From: Syntrophaceae bacterium UBA2188
Lineage (GTDB): Bacteria > Desulfobacterota > BSN033 > UBA1163
Assembly: GCA_002327985.1 (NCBI GenBank)
Contig: DCVM01000181.1
Span: forward strand, 28,538 to 92,537
Direction: 5' to 3'
Length of the DNA stretch: 64,000 bases
Part shown: piece by piece, positions 17,436 to 25,933 of the stretch
Layout of the letters: the number at the start of each line of letters is the position of its first letter
Numbering within the stretch: the stretch's first letter is position 1
Position numbers and translations under genes: made by a program
The notes under the pieces: generated by a model
Told to the model about the DNA's origin: nothing
Seen by the model: only the letters and a program-made list of their open reading frames with translations
Databases searched by the model: none

Positions 17436-20015
17436 ATGGATTATACTAAAGATCTGATCCAAATTGTAGGTGAAAAAAATGTTAAGACCGATGAAATCGA
17501 ACGACTCTGTTACTCCAGGGATCTCTCGGTCCACGAGGCCGTTCCGGATGTCATTGTCTTCGCCAATACCACAGAAGAAGTTTCAAAAATTATGTCTTTG
17601 GCCCATCATGGAAAAATTCCTGTGACCCCAAGAGGATCGGGGACAAGTGCTGTAGGGGGTGCTTTAGCCGCCAAAGGAGGCATTCTGCTTGATTTAAGCA
17701 GGATGAACCGTATTCTCGAGATAGACAAAGAGAATGGATATGCGGTGGTTGAACCTGGCGTCATATGCAACCAGCTTAATGCAGCCATTGCCCCAACCCA
17801 TTTTTTTCCTCCCGATCCTGGAAGTGCGAATCTCGCCTCACTGGGAGGAATGGTCTCAACCAATGCCAGCGGAAATCGGGCTCTGAAGTATGGGACAACG
17901 AAGAATTATGTCTTGGGGCTGGAAGTGGTACTGGCCGATGCTCGAATCATTAACACAGGGTCGGTCTTGGGCAAGACTTCCTCCGGATACGACCTGACCC
18001 AGCTCTTCACCCAGGCCGAGGGGACGCTGGGGATTATCACAAAGGTCATTCTAAGAATTCTCCCCGTTCCCGAATATGTTGCTTTTGCAGAGGCCCGATT
18101 TCCCTCTACCCTGGATGCCGGAAAGGCCGTTCGGGAGATCTTGACCTCGGGGATCGCCCTCTCTTCCTGTGAGATTTTGGATAAAGTGACGATCGATGTG
18201 GTAAATAAAGCGATGGGACTCAACATCCCCGATCAAGTGGGATGTCTCCTCTTCATTGAAATCGATGGGAATAAAAAAGCTGTTCAGGAAAACATAGAAA
18301 AAATTAATAAAATTTGTAAAACCAATAATGGGATTGAAAATAGATGGGAGGATGACCCTGCGAAACGTCTTAAGATGTGGGCCGCCCGTCAAGGGATTGT
18401 TGCCTCTTTGTCGAAAGTCAAGAGAGGATCAAGGATGCAATCCATTATGGATGACCCGGGAATACCTATCACCAAAATTCCGGAAGCCATTATGGAAATC
18501 AAGAAAATCTCGGAGAAACATCATCTCCCCATCAATACTTTTGGCCATATCGGTGATGGGAATATTCATCCCATCATCATCTCGGACCCCAGAAACAAGG
18601 AGCAATGGAATACCATCAAAGAAGTAGCCAAAGACTTAATTGACCTCACGATCCGGCTCCGGGGAACGCTCACCGCAGAGCATGGAACGGGAATGGCCAA
18701 ATCGCCTTATATTAAGAAGGAGCTCGGGGAAACCCTCAAAGTCATGAAGGAGATCAAAAAAGCCCTTGACCCCAACAATATACTCAATCCGGGAAAGATG
18801 GGATTCGATGACTCCATTCAAGACATTTATGAGAATTTTGCCTTTTTACCCCTTGTTCAAAGGACTAACGAGATTCAATCCTTCGGGGAGGCACTGGATA
18901 ATGAGATCATGGCCTGTATCATGTGCGGATTCTGTCGAGCCGGGTGTCCCACTTATGGGGAAACTTTCCTCGAATCCATCAATGCGCGCGGAAGAGTAAT
19001 ATTGGCCTATCACCTCCTCACCGGGAGACTGAAACCCTCGAAAGAACTGGCGGAAAGATTTTATAAGTGCACCACATGCTTGAACTGCAATGCCGTCTGC
19101 CCCGCAGGTGTCCAGGTTTCCGATATTGTCCAGGCTGCCCGCCTACGGCTGGTGGAGGCAGGATACCTTCCCCCCATCCACGGAACGCTCATGCGATCCA
19201 TTGAAGAAAAAGGAAATCCCTTCGGGGAAGCCACAGAAAAAAGGCAGGATATCTATCCCACAGAGTATAAGCCTAAAGAAAAAGCAACCACCCTTCTTTT
19301 TTTCGGGTGTGTGGCTTCCTATCAAGATATCAATGTCATTCCAAGCACCTTGAAGATCATGGATAAGGCGAAGATTGACTATACGACGTTGGGGACGGAG
19401 GAGCAATGCTGTGGATATATCTCTTATCTGGTCGGGGATGAAAAAGAATTTGAGAGATGTATCAAGAATAATAAAAATCATTTTGAACGGATGGGTTTCA
19501 AAGAAATGGTTACCACCTGCGCGGGGTGCTATCGAACCTTTAAAGATCTTTACCCAAAACATCATGGGTTTCTCAGCATTCAAGTTTATCATACGGTAGA
19601 ATATTTGGAAAAACTCATCACGGACGGCAAGCTCATTTTCAAGAATGGGGCTAAAATAAAAGTGGCTTATCACGATCCCTGTGATATCGGGCGGCATATG
19701 AATATCTATGATCCACCCCGAAATGTCATCAGGGCGATTCCGTCGTTAGAATTGATTGAATTTCCTCACAACAGGAACCTTGCCAAATGCTGTGGCGGGG
19801 GGGGGGGATTGAAGGCCTTCGATACTGACATGAGTTTAGAAATATCTTACAAGCGCGTTCAGCAGGTCTCCGGTATAGGAGTTGACCTAATTGTTTCCGC
19901 CTGCCCCTCCTGTAAATCTAACTTACAGGTGGCTGCAGCCAGACTTCGAAAAGAGAAAAAAGGCCGCATCAAGGTGATGGACATTACGGAATTAGTGGCG
20001 GAGGCCCTCGCCTAA
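17436..20015 (+). CDS. GlcD-GlcF fusion: FAD-linked oxidase with [4Fe-4S] and CCG domains
   Basis: The 859-residue protein joins two parts. Residues 1 to about 460 form a FAD-binding PCMH/oxidase C unit with P-R-G-S-G-T-S, G-G-M-V-S-T-N-A-S-G and H-I-G-D-G-N-I-H. From C494 (C-I-M-C-G-F-C-R-A-G-C-P) and C545 (C-T-T-C-L-N-C-N-A-V-C-P) two ferredoxin motifs follow, then two CCG domains with Q-C-C-G-Y, C-A-G-C and K-C-C-G-G-G-G. Such fusions oxidise 2-hydroxyacids such as lactate or glycolate; others pair with Etf or Hdr proteins. GGAGAGAG precedes the ATG. It lies 123 bases after the Flx-like genes in the same direction and probably belongs to the same transcript; its substrate cannot be stated. 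Confidence 0.88.
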   Translation: MDYTKDLIQIVGEKNVKTDEIERLCYSRDLSVHEAVPDVIVFANTTEEVSKIMSLAHHGKIPVTPRGSGTSAVGGALAAKGGILLDLSRMNRILEIDKENGYAVVEPGVICNQLNAAIAPTHFFPPDPGSANLASLGGMVSTNASGNRALKYGTTKNYVLGLEVVLADARIINTGSVLGKTSSGYDLTQLFTQAEGTLGIITKVILRILPVPEYVAFAEARFPSTLDAGKAVREILTSGIALSSCEILDKVTIDVVNKAMGLNIPDQVGCLLFIEIDGNKKAVQENIEKINKICKTNNGIENRWEDDPAKRLKMWAARQGIVASLSKVKRGSRMQSIMDDPGIPITKIPEAIMEIKKISEKHHLPINTFGHIGDGNIHPIIISDPRNKEQWNTIKEVAKDLIDLTIRLRGTLTAEHGTGMAKSPYIKKELGETLKVMKEIKKALDPNNILNPGKMGFDDSIQDIYENFAFLPLVQRTNEIQSFGEALDNEIMACIMCGFCRAGCPTYGETFLESINARGRVILAYHLLTGRLKPSKELAERFYKCTTCLNCNAVCPAGVQVSDIVQAARLRLVEAGYLPPIHGTLMRSIEEKGNPFGEATEKRQDIYPTEYKPKEKATTLLFFGCVASYQDINVIPSTLKIMDKAKIDYTTLGTEEQCCGYISYLVGDEKEFERCIKNNKNHFERMGFKEMVTTCAGCYRTFKDLYPKHHGFLSIQVYHTVEYLEKLITDGKLIFKNGAKIKVAYHDPCDIGRHMNIYDPPRNVIRAIPSLELIEFPHNRNLAKCCGGGGGLKAFDTDMSLEISYKRVQQVSGIGVDLIVSACPSCKSNLQVAAARLRKEKKGRIKVMDITELVAEALA

Positions 20016-20021
20016 AGAAAG

Positions 20022-20104
20022 CATAAAGTATAGCACATAGGGTAATATCTTTAAAAAAGGCTTTTCCCCCTTCACTCTTTACTGCTTACTACCTACTGCT
20101 TACT
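20022..20104. repeat. Short-word repeat (TACTGCTTACT type) between convergent genes
   Basis: The gap between the GlcD-GlcF fusion and the minus-strand gene at 20107 contains CTTTACTGCTTACTACCTAC and related words after an AAGCATAAAGTATAG segment. It resembles a degenerate intergenic repeat. Confidence 0.4.
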
Positions 20105-20106
20105 CT

Positions 20107-20637
20107 TTATTTAGTGAGGTAATCTTTCCATATTTCCTCGAACCGATCAAACATCTCTTTTATCTCATATAAAAAAGCCATATCCATGAGATAATCTTCG
20201 AGCGAAGTGGCGACAGAACTCTCAATAAATCCTTTGCATTGAATTTTGGAGGGAGCCGGAGTGATTTCGCAACCAATCATCCAAGCTCGCCCTTTCCGAA
20301 TAGGTAGATCGATATGGGGGGTTCCTCCCTCGTCAACATATCGCACATGCATACAACGCAAGCATTTGTTCTTCCTTACCTTAATCGCCTGGTCGATCTC
20401 TTCATCCACAGACTGACGGATAACCCTTTTGATCAGGGCATTTCTCTCTTTCGGTGCCATCCATCGGACTAATGAAATGATTTCCCTTTTGGCCTCTTGA
20501 ATGGATCGAATGATCTCATCCATCACCATAGAAGGCGAATGGGTCTGTTCTAATTGAAGGACCCTGACCTCTTGGAGGATCAGGATTTTGATGGTCAATC
20601 TGATGGCTTCCTTTAATTTTTTATCTTCTTCTTGCAT
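20107..20637 (-). CDS. Unrecognised protein with a C-L-R-C-M-H motif
   Basis: The 176-residue protein is not one I recognise. The first 95 residues are charged and look helical. In the middle is a C-x2-C-x-H motif followed, about 30 residues on, by I-G-C and about 11 residues later by Q-C-K-G, which could bind a metal. The C-terminus is acidic and helical. It stands alone, convergent with the GlcD-GlcF gene and divergent from the gene at 20750. Codon use resembles its neighbours, so it is likely a real, lineage-specific gene. Confidence 0.6.
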   Translation of the reverse strand: MQEEDKKLKEAIRLTIKILILQEVRVLQLEQTHSPSMVMDEIIRSIQEAKREIISLVRWMAPKERNALIKRVIRQSVDEEIDQAIKVRKNKCLRCMHVRYVDEGGTPHIDLPIRKGRAWMIGCEITPAPSKIQCKGFIESSVATSLEDYLMDMAFLYEIKEMFDRFEEIWKDYLTK

Positions 20638-20749
20638 AGACCTCTTTTATCAAAAAGATAGATTTTTAGCAAGTGGAATATCGGCGTTTCGGATAACCCC
20701 TTTGCGGGTTTTGATTGAAAATAAAGTGGAAAGATAATAAAATGTTTTA

Positions 20750-21637
20750 ATGGTGCAGTTCCCAACAACGGTCTTGGAGGGGAAAAAACTGCCGAGGCTG
20801 ATTTTTTCTGCTCAGCCTCCCGTCTTTCGAGGTCATCGGGAAATCTATCCCCTCATGAAAAAAGTTTATGAAATGGGGACCTGGTGTCTTGATCTTCCCT
20901 CGCCAAAACATCTCGAATCTTTTAGGGAGTTAAAAAATTTAACTCTTGACGAAACCCTGACAGGCCTCTGCCATTTAGAGGTGGAAACAGGAGCCTCTTT
21001 CTTAGGGAAACCCCTTCATCAATTTGAAACGAAAGTCGTCTCAACCATTAAAAAAAACCTGAGCCTTCCCCAATCGATTCGAAATCTGCCACCCATTCCG
21101 ATTGGGTCTGAAGTGTTCACTCAGAAAGAGATCGACCGGATTGGTTTTGATCCCCAACGTTTTGAAAAAGCCCTCTCTTTTTTTCATCCCGGGGAATCCC
21201 CTTTCGTCTTGGTTGGAGGAAGATATGGAGATTGGTTATTGGCTTTAGGGAGAATTGATCTTCTCAAACAGATGATGGCCAAGGTGAGAGAGAAAGGATT
21301 CACCCCTGTCTATTCGGGTCAGTGGGCAACCTTCTGTCTTCCAAAGGCTAAATCCCTGGATGTGGTGGCCTATGCTATCCCCATCAACAGGAAGTGGAGC
21401 TTTTTCAATCTGGATCAGGCCTGCGTTCTGATTAAGAAATTTGATAGACCCGTGATCAGTCTGAATCCATTGGCGGATGGAACACTGTTAAAGAATTCAG
21501 AGGAGGCTTTTTCGTTTCTCTTTAAAGATTTGAAGATCACTCTGGCGATTGCAGAGATTCATTCGGAGCAGGAGGTTGAGATCCTATTGAGCGCGGTGGC
21601 GAAAATACCTTCTCTCATCCCCCCCCGAAAAACATGA
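20750..21637 (+). CDS. Uncharacterised protein, possibly TIM-barrel (aldo/keto reductase-like)
   Basis: The 295-residue product is not clearly assignable. Its end (P-V-I-S-L-N-P-L-A-D-G-T-L, then a short helix pattern and L-A-I-A-E-I-H-S-E-Q-E-V-E) resembles the last strands of aldo/keto reductases, but the catalytic D-Y-K-H set is not visible. No signal peptide or cysteine motif stands out. A short AACCC...GGGTTTT hairpin lies at 20695-20713, just before it. Its last 23 bases overlap the end of the convergent gene at 21615. Confidence 0.55.
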   Translation: MVQFPTTVLEGKKLPRLIFSAQPPVFRGHREIYPLMKKVYEMGTWCLDLPSPKHLESFRELKNLTLDETLTGLCHLEVETGASFLGKPLHQFETKVVSTIKKNLSLPQSIRNLPPIPIGSEVFTQKEIDRIGFDPQRFEKALSFFHPGESPFVLVGGRYGDWLLALGRIDLLKQMMAKVREKGFTPVYSGQWATFCLPKAKSLDVVAYAIPINRKWSFFNLDQACVLIKKFDRPVISLNPLADGTLLKNSEEAFSFLFKDLKITLAIAEIHSEQEVEILLSAVAKIPSLIPPRKT

Positions 21638-22187
21638 TGCAGGCTGCGATAAGGGGGATTGAAACATTATCATCCACCCGAATGGGAAGCAGTTCGATGA
21701 GGGTGGCCCCTAAAGCCGCCAGACTTCCCCAGAATCGATTCAGATCAGGATAAAGCCAGACGATAAGGAGAGAAGAAAAAAAGAAAGCTAAACTTCCTTC
21801 CAGGGTCTTTCCGAAGATACGGATTTTTCCGATCCCCTTACCCACAAGAGCGGCTGCAGTATCCGAGAGAATCAGGATGAGGAGACTGACCATCGCAATG
21901 GATTTCGGGAAGAAAAGAATAACCACGATGCTGGAGAAAAGAAAATAGGTCGCACCCATGAACGTATTTCTTTCCTCTTCTCTGAGAACAGTTCCAAGAA
22001 AATATTTCTGAAAAAGAGAGGCCATTCCAGAATGGTAGTGGCGGAGTAGATCAACCATGAGGAATCCCAGGAAAAGGGGGAGGAGGATGGCAATCACCGT
22101 CTCCTTGGTAAGCATTGCATATCCGATGGGAATGGAGAGGGTCGCCAGATGAACTATCTTTCTTCTAATCTCAACGCCGGTGATCAT
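21615..22187 (-). CDS. Polyprenol/phytol kinase-like integral membrane protein
   Basis: The 190-residue protein has five to seven membrane segments. It begins with R-R-K-I-V-H-L and carries S-D-T-A-A-A-L-V-G-K-G-I-G, then G-K-T-L-E-G-S-L-A-F-F and D-N-V-S-I-P-L, the pattern of the dolichol kinase/phytol kinase/CDP-diacylglycerol synthase superfamily. Members phosphorylate lipid alcohols with CTP in the membrane; the substrate here is unknown. Its 3' end overlaps the opposite gene by 23 bases. Confidence 0.72.
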   Translation of the reverse strand: MITGVEIRRKIVHLATLSIPIGYAMLTKETVIAILLPLFLGFLMVDLLRHYHSGMASLFQKYFLGTVLREEERNTFMGATYFLFSSIVVILFFPKSIAMVSLLILILSDTAAALVGKGIGKIRIFGKTLEGSLAFFFSSLLIVWLYPDLNRFWGSLAALGATLIELLPIRVDDNVSIPLIAACIMFFGGG

Positions 22188-22266
22188 AACACAGTTTGGA
22201 GGTTAGAGTTCGGAGTAGAGAGCAATAAACATTAATCTAAAAAATCCGAATTCCTCAATCTTAACC

Positions 22267-23004
22267 TCAGTTTTTGCTTTTGGTCGCCTCTAACTTTCTT
22301 AGTTTCTCTATTTCGTCAGGGGTGAGCGACCGAAATTGCCCGAAAGGAAGATCTCCCAATTGAATCGGCCCGTATTCGACTCGCTTCAACTTGAGAACGG
22401 GGTGGCCTATCGCTGAAAACATTCTCTTCACCAGATGGTTTCTCCCCTCTGTCACCACAATCCGAAGCCAGCTATTTTTCTCCTTTTGCCGGATAAGGCT
22501 GCAGGAAACGGCCTTCGCTTCCCCGTCCTCGAGGTACACTCCCCTCTTAAGTTGTATTAGTTTTTTCTCCTCCGGGACTCCTGCTACCTTCACAAAATAG
22601 GTCTTCCGAACGGAAAATCTGGGATGGGAGAGGTGGTGAGCGAGATCCCCATCATTGGTGAGGAGAAGAAGGCCTTCTGCGTCGAAATCGAGACGACCCA
22701 CTGGATAAATTCTCGATTTCACATTTTTAAGAAAATCCAAAACGGTCGGCCTTCCCTGAGGGTCTTTGGCCGTGGAAAGATAACCCCTGGGTTTATTGAG
22801 GAGGAGAATAATTTTAGGTTCAAAATGTTTAAGTCTTTTTCCATCCACCTTGATATGATCCTTGAAGGGATCGGCTTTAACACCCAACCTCTCCACGACT
22901 TGACCATTGACAGACACCCTTCCCTCGGTCACCATCCTTTCAGCTTCTCTCCTCGAGGCGATCCCGGCCTTGGCTAAAATCTTTTGAATTCGTTCCAGTG
23001 CCAA
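22267..23004 (-). CDS. rluB: 23S rRNA pseudouridine synthase, RluB/RsuA family
   Basis: The 245-residue protein has an N-terminal S4 RNA-binding domain (residues 1-60) and a catalytic core with G-R-L-D-F-D-A-E-G-L-L-L-L-T-N-D-G, where D106 is the expected nucleophile. The family converts a specific uridine in rRNA to pseudouridine. It follows scpB by 9 bases, the common scpB-rluB arrangement. Confidence 0.92.
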   Translation of the reverse strand: MALERIQKILAKAGIASRREAERMVTEGRVSVNGQVVERLGVKADPFKDHIKVDGKRLKHFEPKIILLLNKPRGYLSTAKDPQGRPTVLDFLKNVKSRIYPVGRLDFDAEGLLLLTNDGDLAHHLSHPRFSVRKTYFVKVAGVPEEKKLIQLKRGVYLEDGEAKAVSCSLIRQKEKNSWLRIVVTEGRNHLVKRMFSAIGHPVLKLKRVEYGPIQLGDLPFGQFRSLTPDEIEKLRKLEATKSKN

Positions 23005-23013
23005 TGGAATTTC

Positions 23014-23622
23014 TCACGTTTCTTTTTCCCCTTCACTCCATTCCTCTTCCCTGTGAGGAGAAGGGGAGAGTGAGGGGTTTTCTAACATCTTTTCGGGTGT
23101 GGGAGGAAGTTGAATTTCTTTAAGATTAGGAAGATCAGAGAGTGTATTGAGACTGAAGAGTTCAAGAAAGGCCTTCGTGGTTCCATAGACCATGGGACGT
23201 CCGGGGAGGTCTTTACGGCCCATGATCTTGATCAATCCCTTTTCCAAAAGGGTATGAAGAACAGACCCTGAATCCACTCCTCGAATCTCCTCGACCGTTG
23301 GCCGAATGACGGGCTGACGGTAGGCAACGATGGCCAATGTCTCCAAGGCGGCTTGGCTCAGCTTGATCGCTTTCACTTTTTTCAACCGGCTGACCCAACC
23401 AGCCCAAATGGGCTTTGTTCGGAATTGATACCCGCTGGCTATCTCTGCCAGTTCGATTCCTTTAGAATGATCCTGATATTCTGCCTGGATCTGACGAATC
23501 CCTTCCAAGATCGCTTCTTGGTTGGATTCGGGCAGAATCTCGACAAGGGCCTCAAGCCGGATCGGAGAATCTGAAATGAAAAAAAGACTTTCTAATATGG
23601 GTTTGATTTCAAAATGATCCAT
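23014..23622 (-). CDS. scpB: Segregation and condensation protein B
   Basis: The 202-residue protein shows the two winged-helix pattern of ScpB, with L-E-T-L-A-I-V-A-Y-R-Q-P, R-G-V-D-S and G-R-P-M-V-Y-G-T-T. ScpB works with ScpA and SMC in chromosome compaction. The last 20 or so residues (S-L-S-P-S-P-H-R-E-E-E-W) are encoded by a CT/GA-rich family A repeat at 23028-23078 and are likely an added tail. scpA is not in the window. Confidence 0.92.
   Translation of the reverse strand: MDHFEIKPILESLFFISDSPIRLEALVEILPESNQEAILEGIRQIQAEYQDHSKGIELAEIASGYQFRTKPIWAGWVSRLKKVKAIKLSQAALETLAIVAYRQPVIRPTVEEIRGVDSGSVLHTLLEKGLIKIMGRKDLPGRPMVYGTTKAFLELFSLNTLSDLPNLKEIQLPPTPEKMLENPSLSPSPHREEEWSEGEKET
23028..23078. 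repeat. CT/GA-rich hairpin repeat (family A) inside the scpB 3' end
   Basis: CCCCTTCACTCCATTCCTCT and its mirrored partner GGAGAAGGGGAGAGTGAGGG surround TCCCTGTGA. This copy is fully inside the coding region and is translated. Confidence 0.65.
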
Positions 23623-23631
23623 GGGACGATC

Positions 23632-23859
23632 CTATCTCGTTTCAAAAAATTCTAACTTTTCACCAGGGGAAATAGAACAGATGGCATGTTTATAGACCAG
23701 CTGATCCGTCTCGCCTCGGAGGATGATACAGAAATTATCAAAGCTGAGGATAACCCCTTCCATCTTATGGCCAGTAGTCAATTCGACCACGACATGGTTT
23801 CGATCTCTCCGTATCCGATTGAGAAATTGATCCTGGATGTTTATCTGATTCTTGATCAT
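23632..23859 (-). CDS. hfq: RNA-binding protein Hfq
   Basis: The 75-residue protein has the Hfq Sm1 block (Q-D-Q-F-L-N, G-H-K-M-E-G-V-I-L-S-F-D-N-F) and an Sm2 block with Y-K-H-A-I. Hfq hexamers pair small RNAs with mRNAs. The start at 23859 is chosen over an upstream in-frame ATG at 23883 because GGAGG lies 6 bases before it and because the ATG overlaps the miaA stop (ATGA). The miaA-hfq pair is conserved in many bacteria. Confidence 0.94.
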   Translation of the reverse strand: MIKNQINIQDQFLNRIRRDRNHVVVELTTGHKMEGVILSFDNFCIILRGETDQLVYKHAICSISPGEKLEFFETR

Positions 23860-24812
23860 GCCTTTCCTCCCCCTCTTCCCCAAAACGATTTAATTTCGTG
23901 GAATATTTTTTGCCGATCCTTTGATGCATCCCACCAATGAACGTCTGGATCGGCCCTAAACCAGGTCCATTGTCGCTTGGCATAGTGACGGGTGTCTCTT
24001 TTCATCTGCCTAACGGCTTCCTCCCACCTGACCCTTTTTAAAAGAAATTGAACCATCTGTTTATAACCTAAACTCTGCATCGGCTTCAATCCGGGGGCAT
24101 AACCCATCTCCATCAGCCTTTCTACCTCTTGAAGAAATCCATTCTCTATCATCTGATCCGCTCTCTTTTCAATACGACGATAGAGGCTGTCCCGATCGAC
24201 TTCCAGACCGATTTTTAAAGTCAGGTAGGGTCTCTCTCCAAAGCGATGCTGCCCTCGATAAAAAGAGATGGGGAGGCCGGTTGAATCATAGACCTCCAAG
24301 GCTCGTATTATTCGAAAGAGGTCATGAGGATGGAGATGAAAAGCCGTTTGGGAATCGGTTTTTTTTAAACGCTCATAAAGGGCACTCGATCCTTTCTCCT
24401 TGGCTTCCTGTTTCAAACGCTCCCTGACTTGAGGATCAATTTTAGGACTGGAAAAGAGTCCTTGAGTGAGGGTCTTGATATAAAGCCCCGTTCCACCCAC
24501 AATCCAAATAGGTTTCTTGTCCTGGTATAATTGATCAATCGTCCTTCGACCCAGCATTCGATAGAGGGCAGCGTCAAAAGGTTGATCAGGAGTCACGATG
24601 TCAATCAGGTGATGGCGGACTCTTTTTTGATCGTCGGGCGTGGGCTTGGCTGTCCCGATATCCATATACCGATAGACTTGCATGGAATCAGCATGGATGA
24701 TTTCACCCCCTATTTCTTCCGCCCCTTCGAGTACCCATTTGGATTTCCCCGTTCCGGTTGGACCGAGGAGAATCACCACCGAAGGCCGGCCCATTTCAAC
24801 TCTTTCGGCCAT
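23856..24812 (-). CDS. miaA: tRNA dimethylallyltransferase
   Basis: The 318-residue protein begins with the P-loop G-P-T-G-T-G-K-S and then D-S-M-Q-V-Y-R-Y-M-D-I-G-T-A-K-P, the diagnostic MiaA signature. MiaA adds a dimethylallyl group to A37 of tRNAs reading UNN codons. It overlaps hfq by 4 bases. Confidence 0.96.
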   Translation of the reverse strand: MAERVEMGRPSVVILLGPTGTGKSKWVLEGAEEIGGEIIHADSMQVYRYMDIGTAKPTPDDQKRVRHHLIDIVTPDQPFDAALYRMLGRRTIDQLYQDKKPIWIVGGTGLYIKTLTQGLFSSPKIDPQVRERLKQEAKEKGSSALYERLKKTDSQTAFHLHPHDLFRIIRALEVYDSTGLPISFYRGQHRFGERPYLTLKIGLEVDRDSLYRRIEKRADQMIENGFLQEVERLMEMGYAPGLKPMQSLGYKQMVQFLLKRVRWEEAVRQMKRDTRHYAKRQWTWFRADPDVHWWDASKDRQKIFHEIKSFWGRGGGKA

Positions 24813-25005
24813 ATGCCCTGGATTTTAATGAATTCATAATGAGACTTCAAGGGTAAAATAAAGGGAAATTCAATAAATTTCTCAATAAATTTTTCTTGAA
24901 ATTGGACTTCAATTTATATAGGATGAACCCTCGGGATTAAACCTCAGGTGTCCTGGTTGATCAAGACGATCGGTTCATTTGAATTTCAAGCCATAGGAGG
25001 CCAAT

Positions 25006-25818
25006 ATGCCTTCCACATTTTTCATCAACCCGCGGTCCAATCCGGAAATGAGGAGCTTAAACGAAATCATCCTGCTTCCTCAGCAGAACCGTCTCCAGGA
25101 TTATTTTCTTGGAGTCATGGCAATTCTTTCGGATCACTTTTCAATCAGATATTCAGCTCTTTTCCTCAGAGACCCTCAAAAGGATTGGCTTCATTTGGAA
25201 GCTCTCTTTGGAATCGAAAATGAAATCCATCCTCTCTCTTGCCCCATCCATAAAGGGACGATAGGAAAAGTCCTGGAATCAAGGCGACCCATGACGATCC
25301 AGAATTTAGGTCAAGAACCACTCTATGAAGAGATGATGAAGACCCAGAAACGGATGGAGAAGATCCAACCCCCTTTACTCTGTGTCCCTCTCACAACAGA
25401 CAATGAGTCGTTGGGTGTTATTAATATGAATTCCCTCTATGGCCCCAGACATGAATTTATTGAGGATTTTCAGTTCCTCTCCATTCTCTCAGCCATCCTC
25501 TCTCCGGTGATTAAAAATTATCAAATGAAGAAGGTCGAACCTGTTTTAAAAGAAGGTAAACCCAAGGCAAAATCCCATCTATTGGATGAGATCTTAGAAC
25601 AGAAACTGGCCGAAGTTCTGAATAAAATTGATCCCTATGTGGAGACAAAGACTAAGATGGGTATTTTTGATGACATCATTAGAGTGGTGGAGAAAATTTT
25701 GATCCGGTCTGCCTTAGAGAGGGTAAACTATGTTCAAATGACGGCCTCCCAACTCTTAGGAATCAATCGAAACACCCTACGGAAGAAGATGAAAGATCTA
25801 AAGATCAAACCGAAGTAG
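25006..25818 (+). CDS. GAF-domain transcription factor with Fis-type helix-turn-helix
   Basis: The 270-residue protein starts with a GAF sensor domain (about residues 20-160, with L-C-V-P-L and G-V-I-N-M-N-S) like that of NifA/FhlA regulators. It ends with a Fis-type DNA-binding helix-turn-helix (A-L-E-R-V-N-Y-V-Q-M-T-A-S-Q-L-L-G-I-N-R-N-T-L-R-K-K). The AAA+ domain that normally sits between them in sigma-54 activators is absent; about 50 residues link the two. AGGAGG lies 5 bases before the ATG. The ligand is unknown, and it is not clear which genes it controls. Confidence 0.82.
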   Translation: MPSTFFINPRSNPEMRSLNEIILLPQQNRLQDYFLGVMAILSDHFSIRYSALFLRDPQKDWLHLEALFGIENEIHPLSCPIHKGTIGKVLESRRPMTIQNLGQEPLYEEMMKTQKRMEKIQPPLLCVPLTTDNESLGVINMNSLYGPRHEFIEDFQFLSILSAILSPVIKNYQMKKVEPVLKEGKPKAKSHLLDEILEQKLAEVLNKIDPYVETKTKMGIFDDIIRVVEKILIRSALERVNYVQMTASQLLGINRNTLRKKMKDLKIKPK

Positions 25819-25822
25819 CTAA

Positions 25823-25912
25823 ATTGCGGATGGCGGAATGGTGAGTGCGGAGCAAATTTCCGGAACCCGCATTCTCAATTCCGAAATCAGAATCCCCTTG
25901 CAATCCATCCTT
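25823..25912. repeat. Degenerate GCGGAATGG/ATTCCG repeat before the QueG-like gene
   Basis: The words GCGGATGGCGGAATGG, GTGCGG, GGAACCCGCATT and CAATTCCGAAATCAG form a loose inverted array like the intergenic repeats elsewhere. It lies in frame with the downstream gene and makes a false N-terminal extension. Confidence 0.45.
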
Positions 25913-25933
25913 TCAGAAGTCACAATTGAATCC

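Noticed and set aside
25838..25933. N-terminal extension of the QueG-like protein
   Set aside because: The extra 32 codons lie in a repeat-like array, and the family-like sequence begins at M-T-D-P-K.
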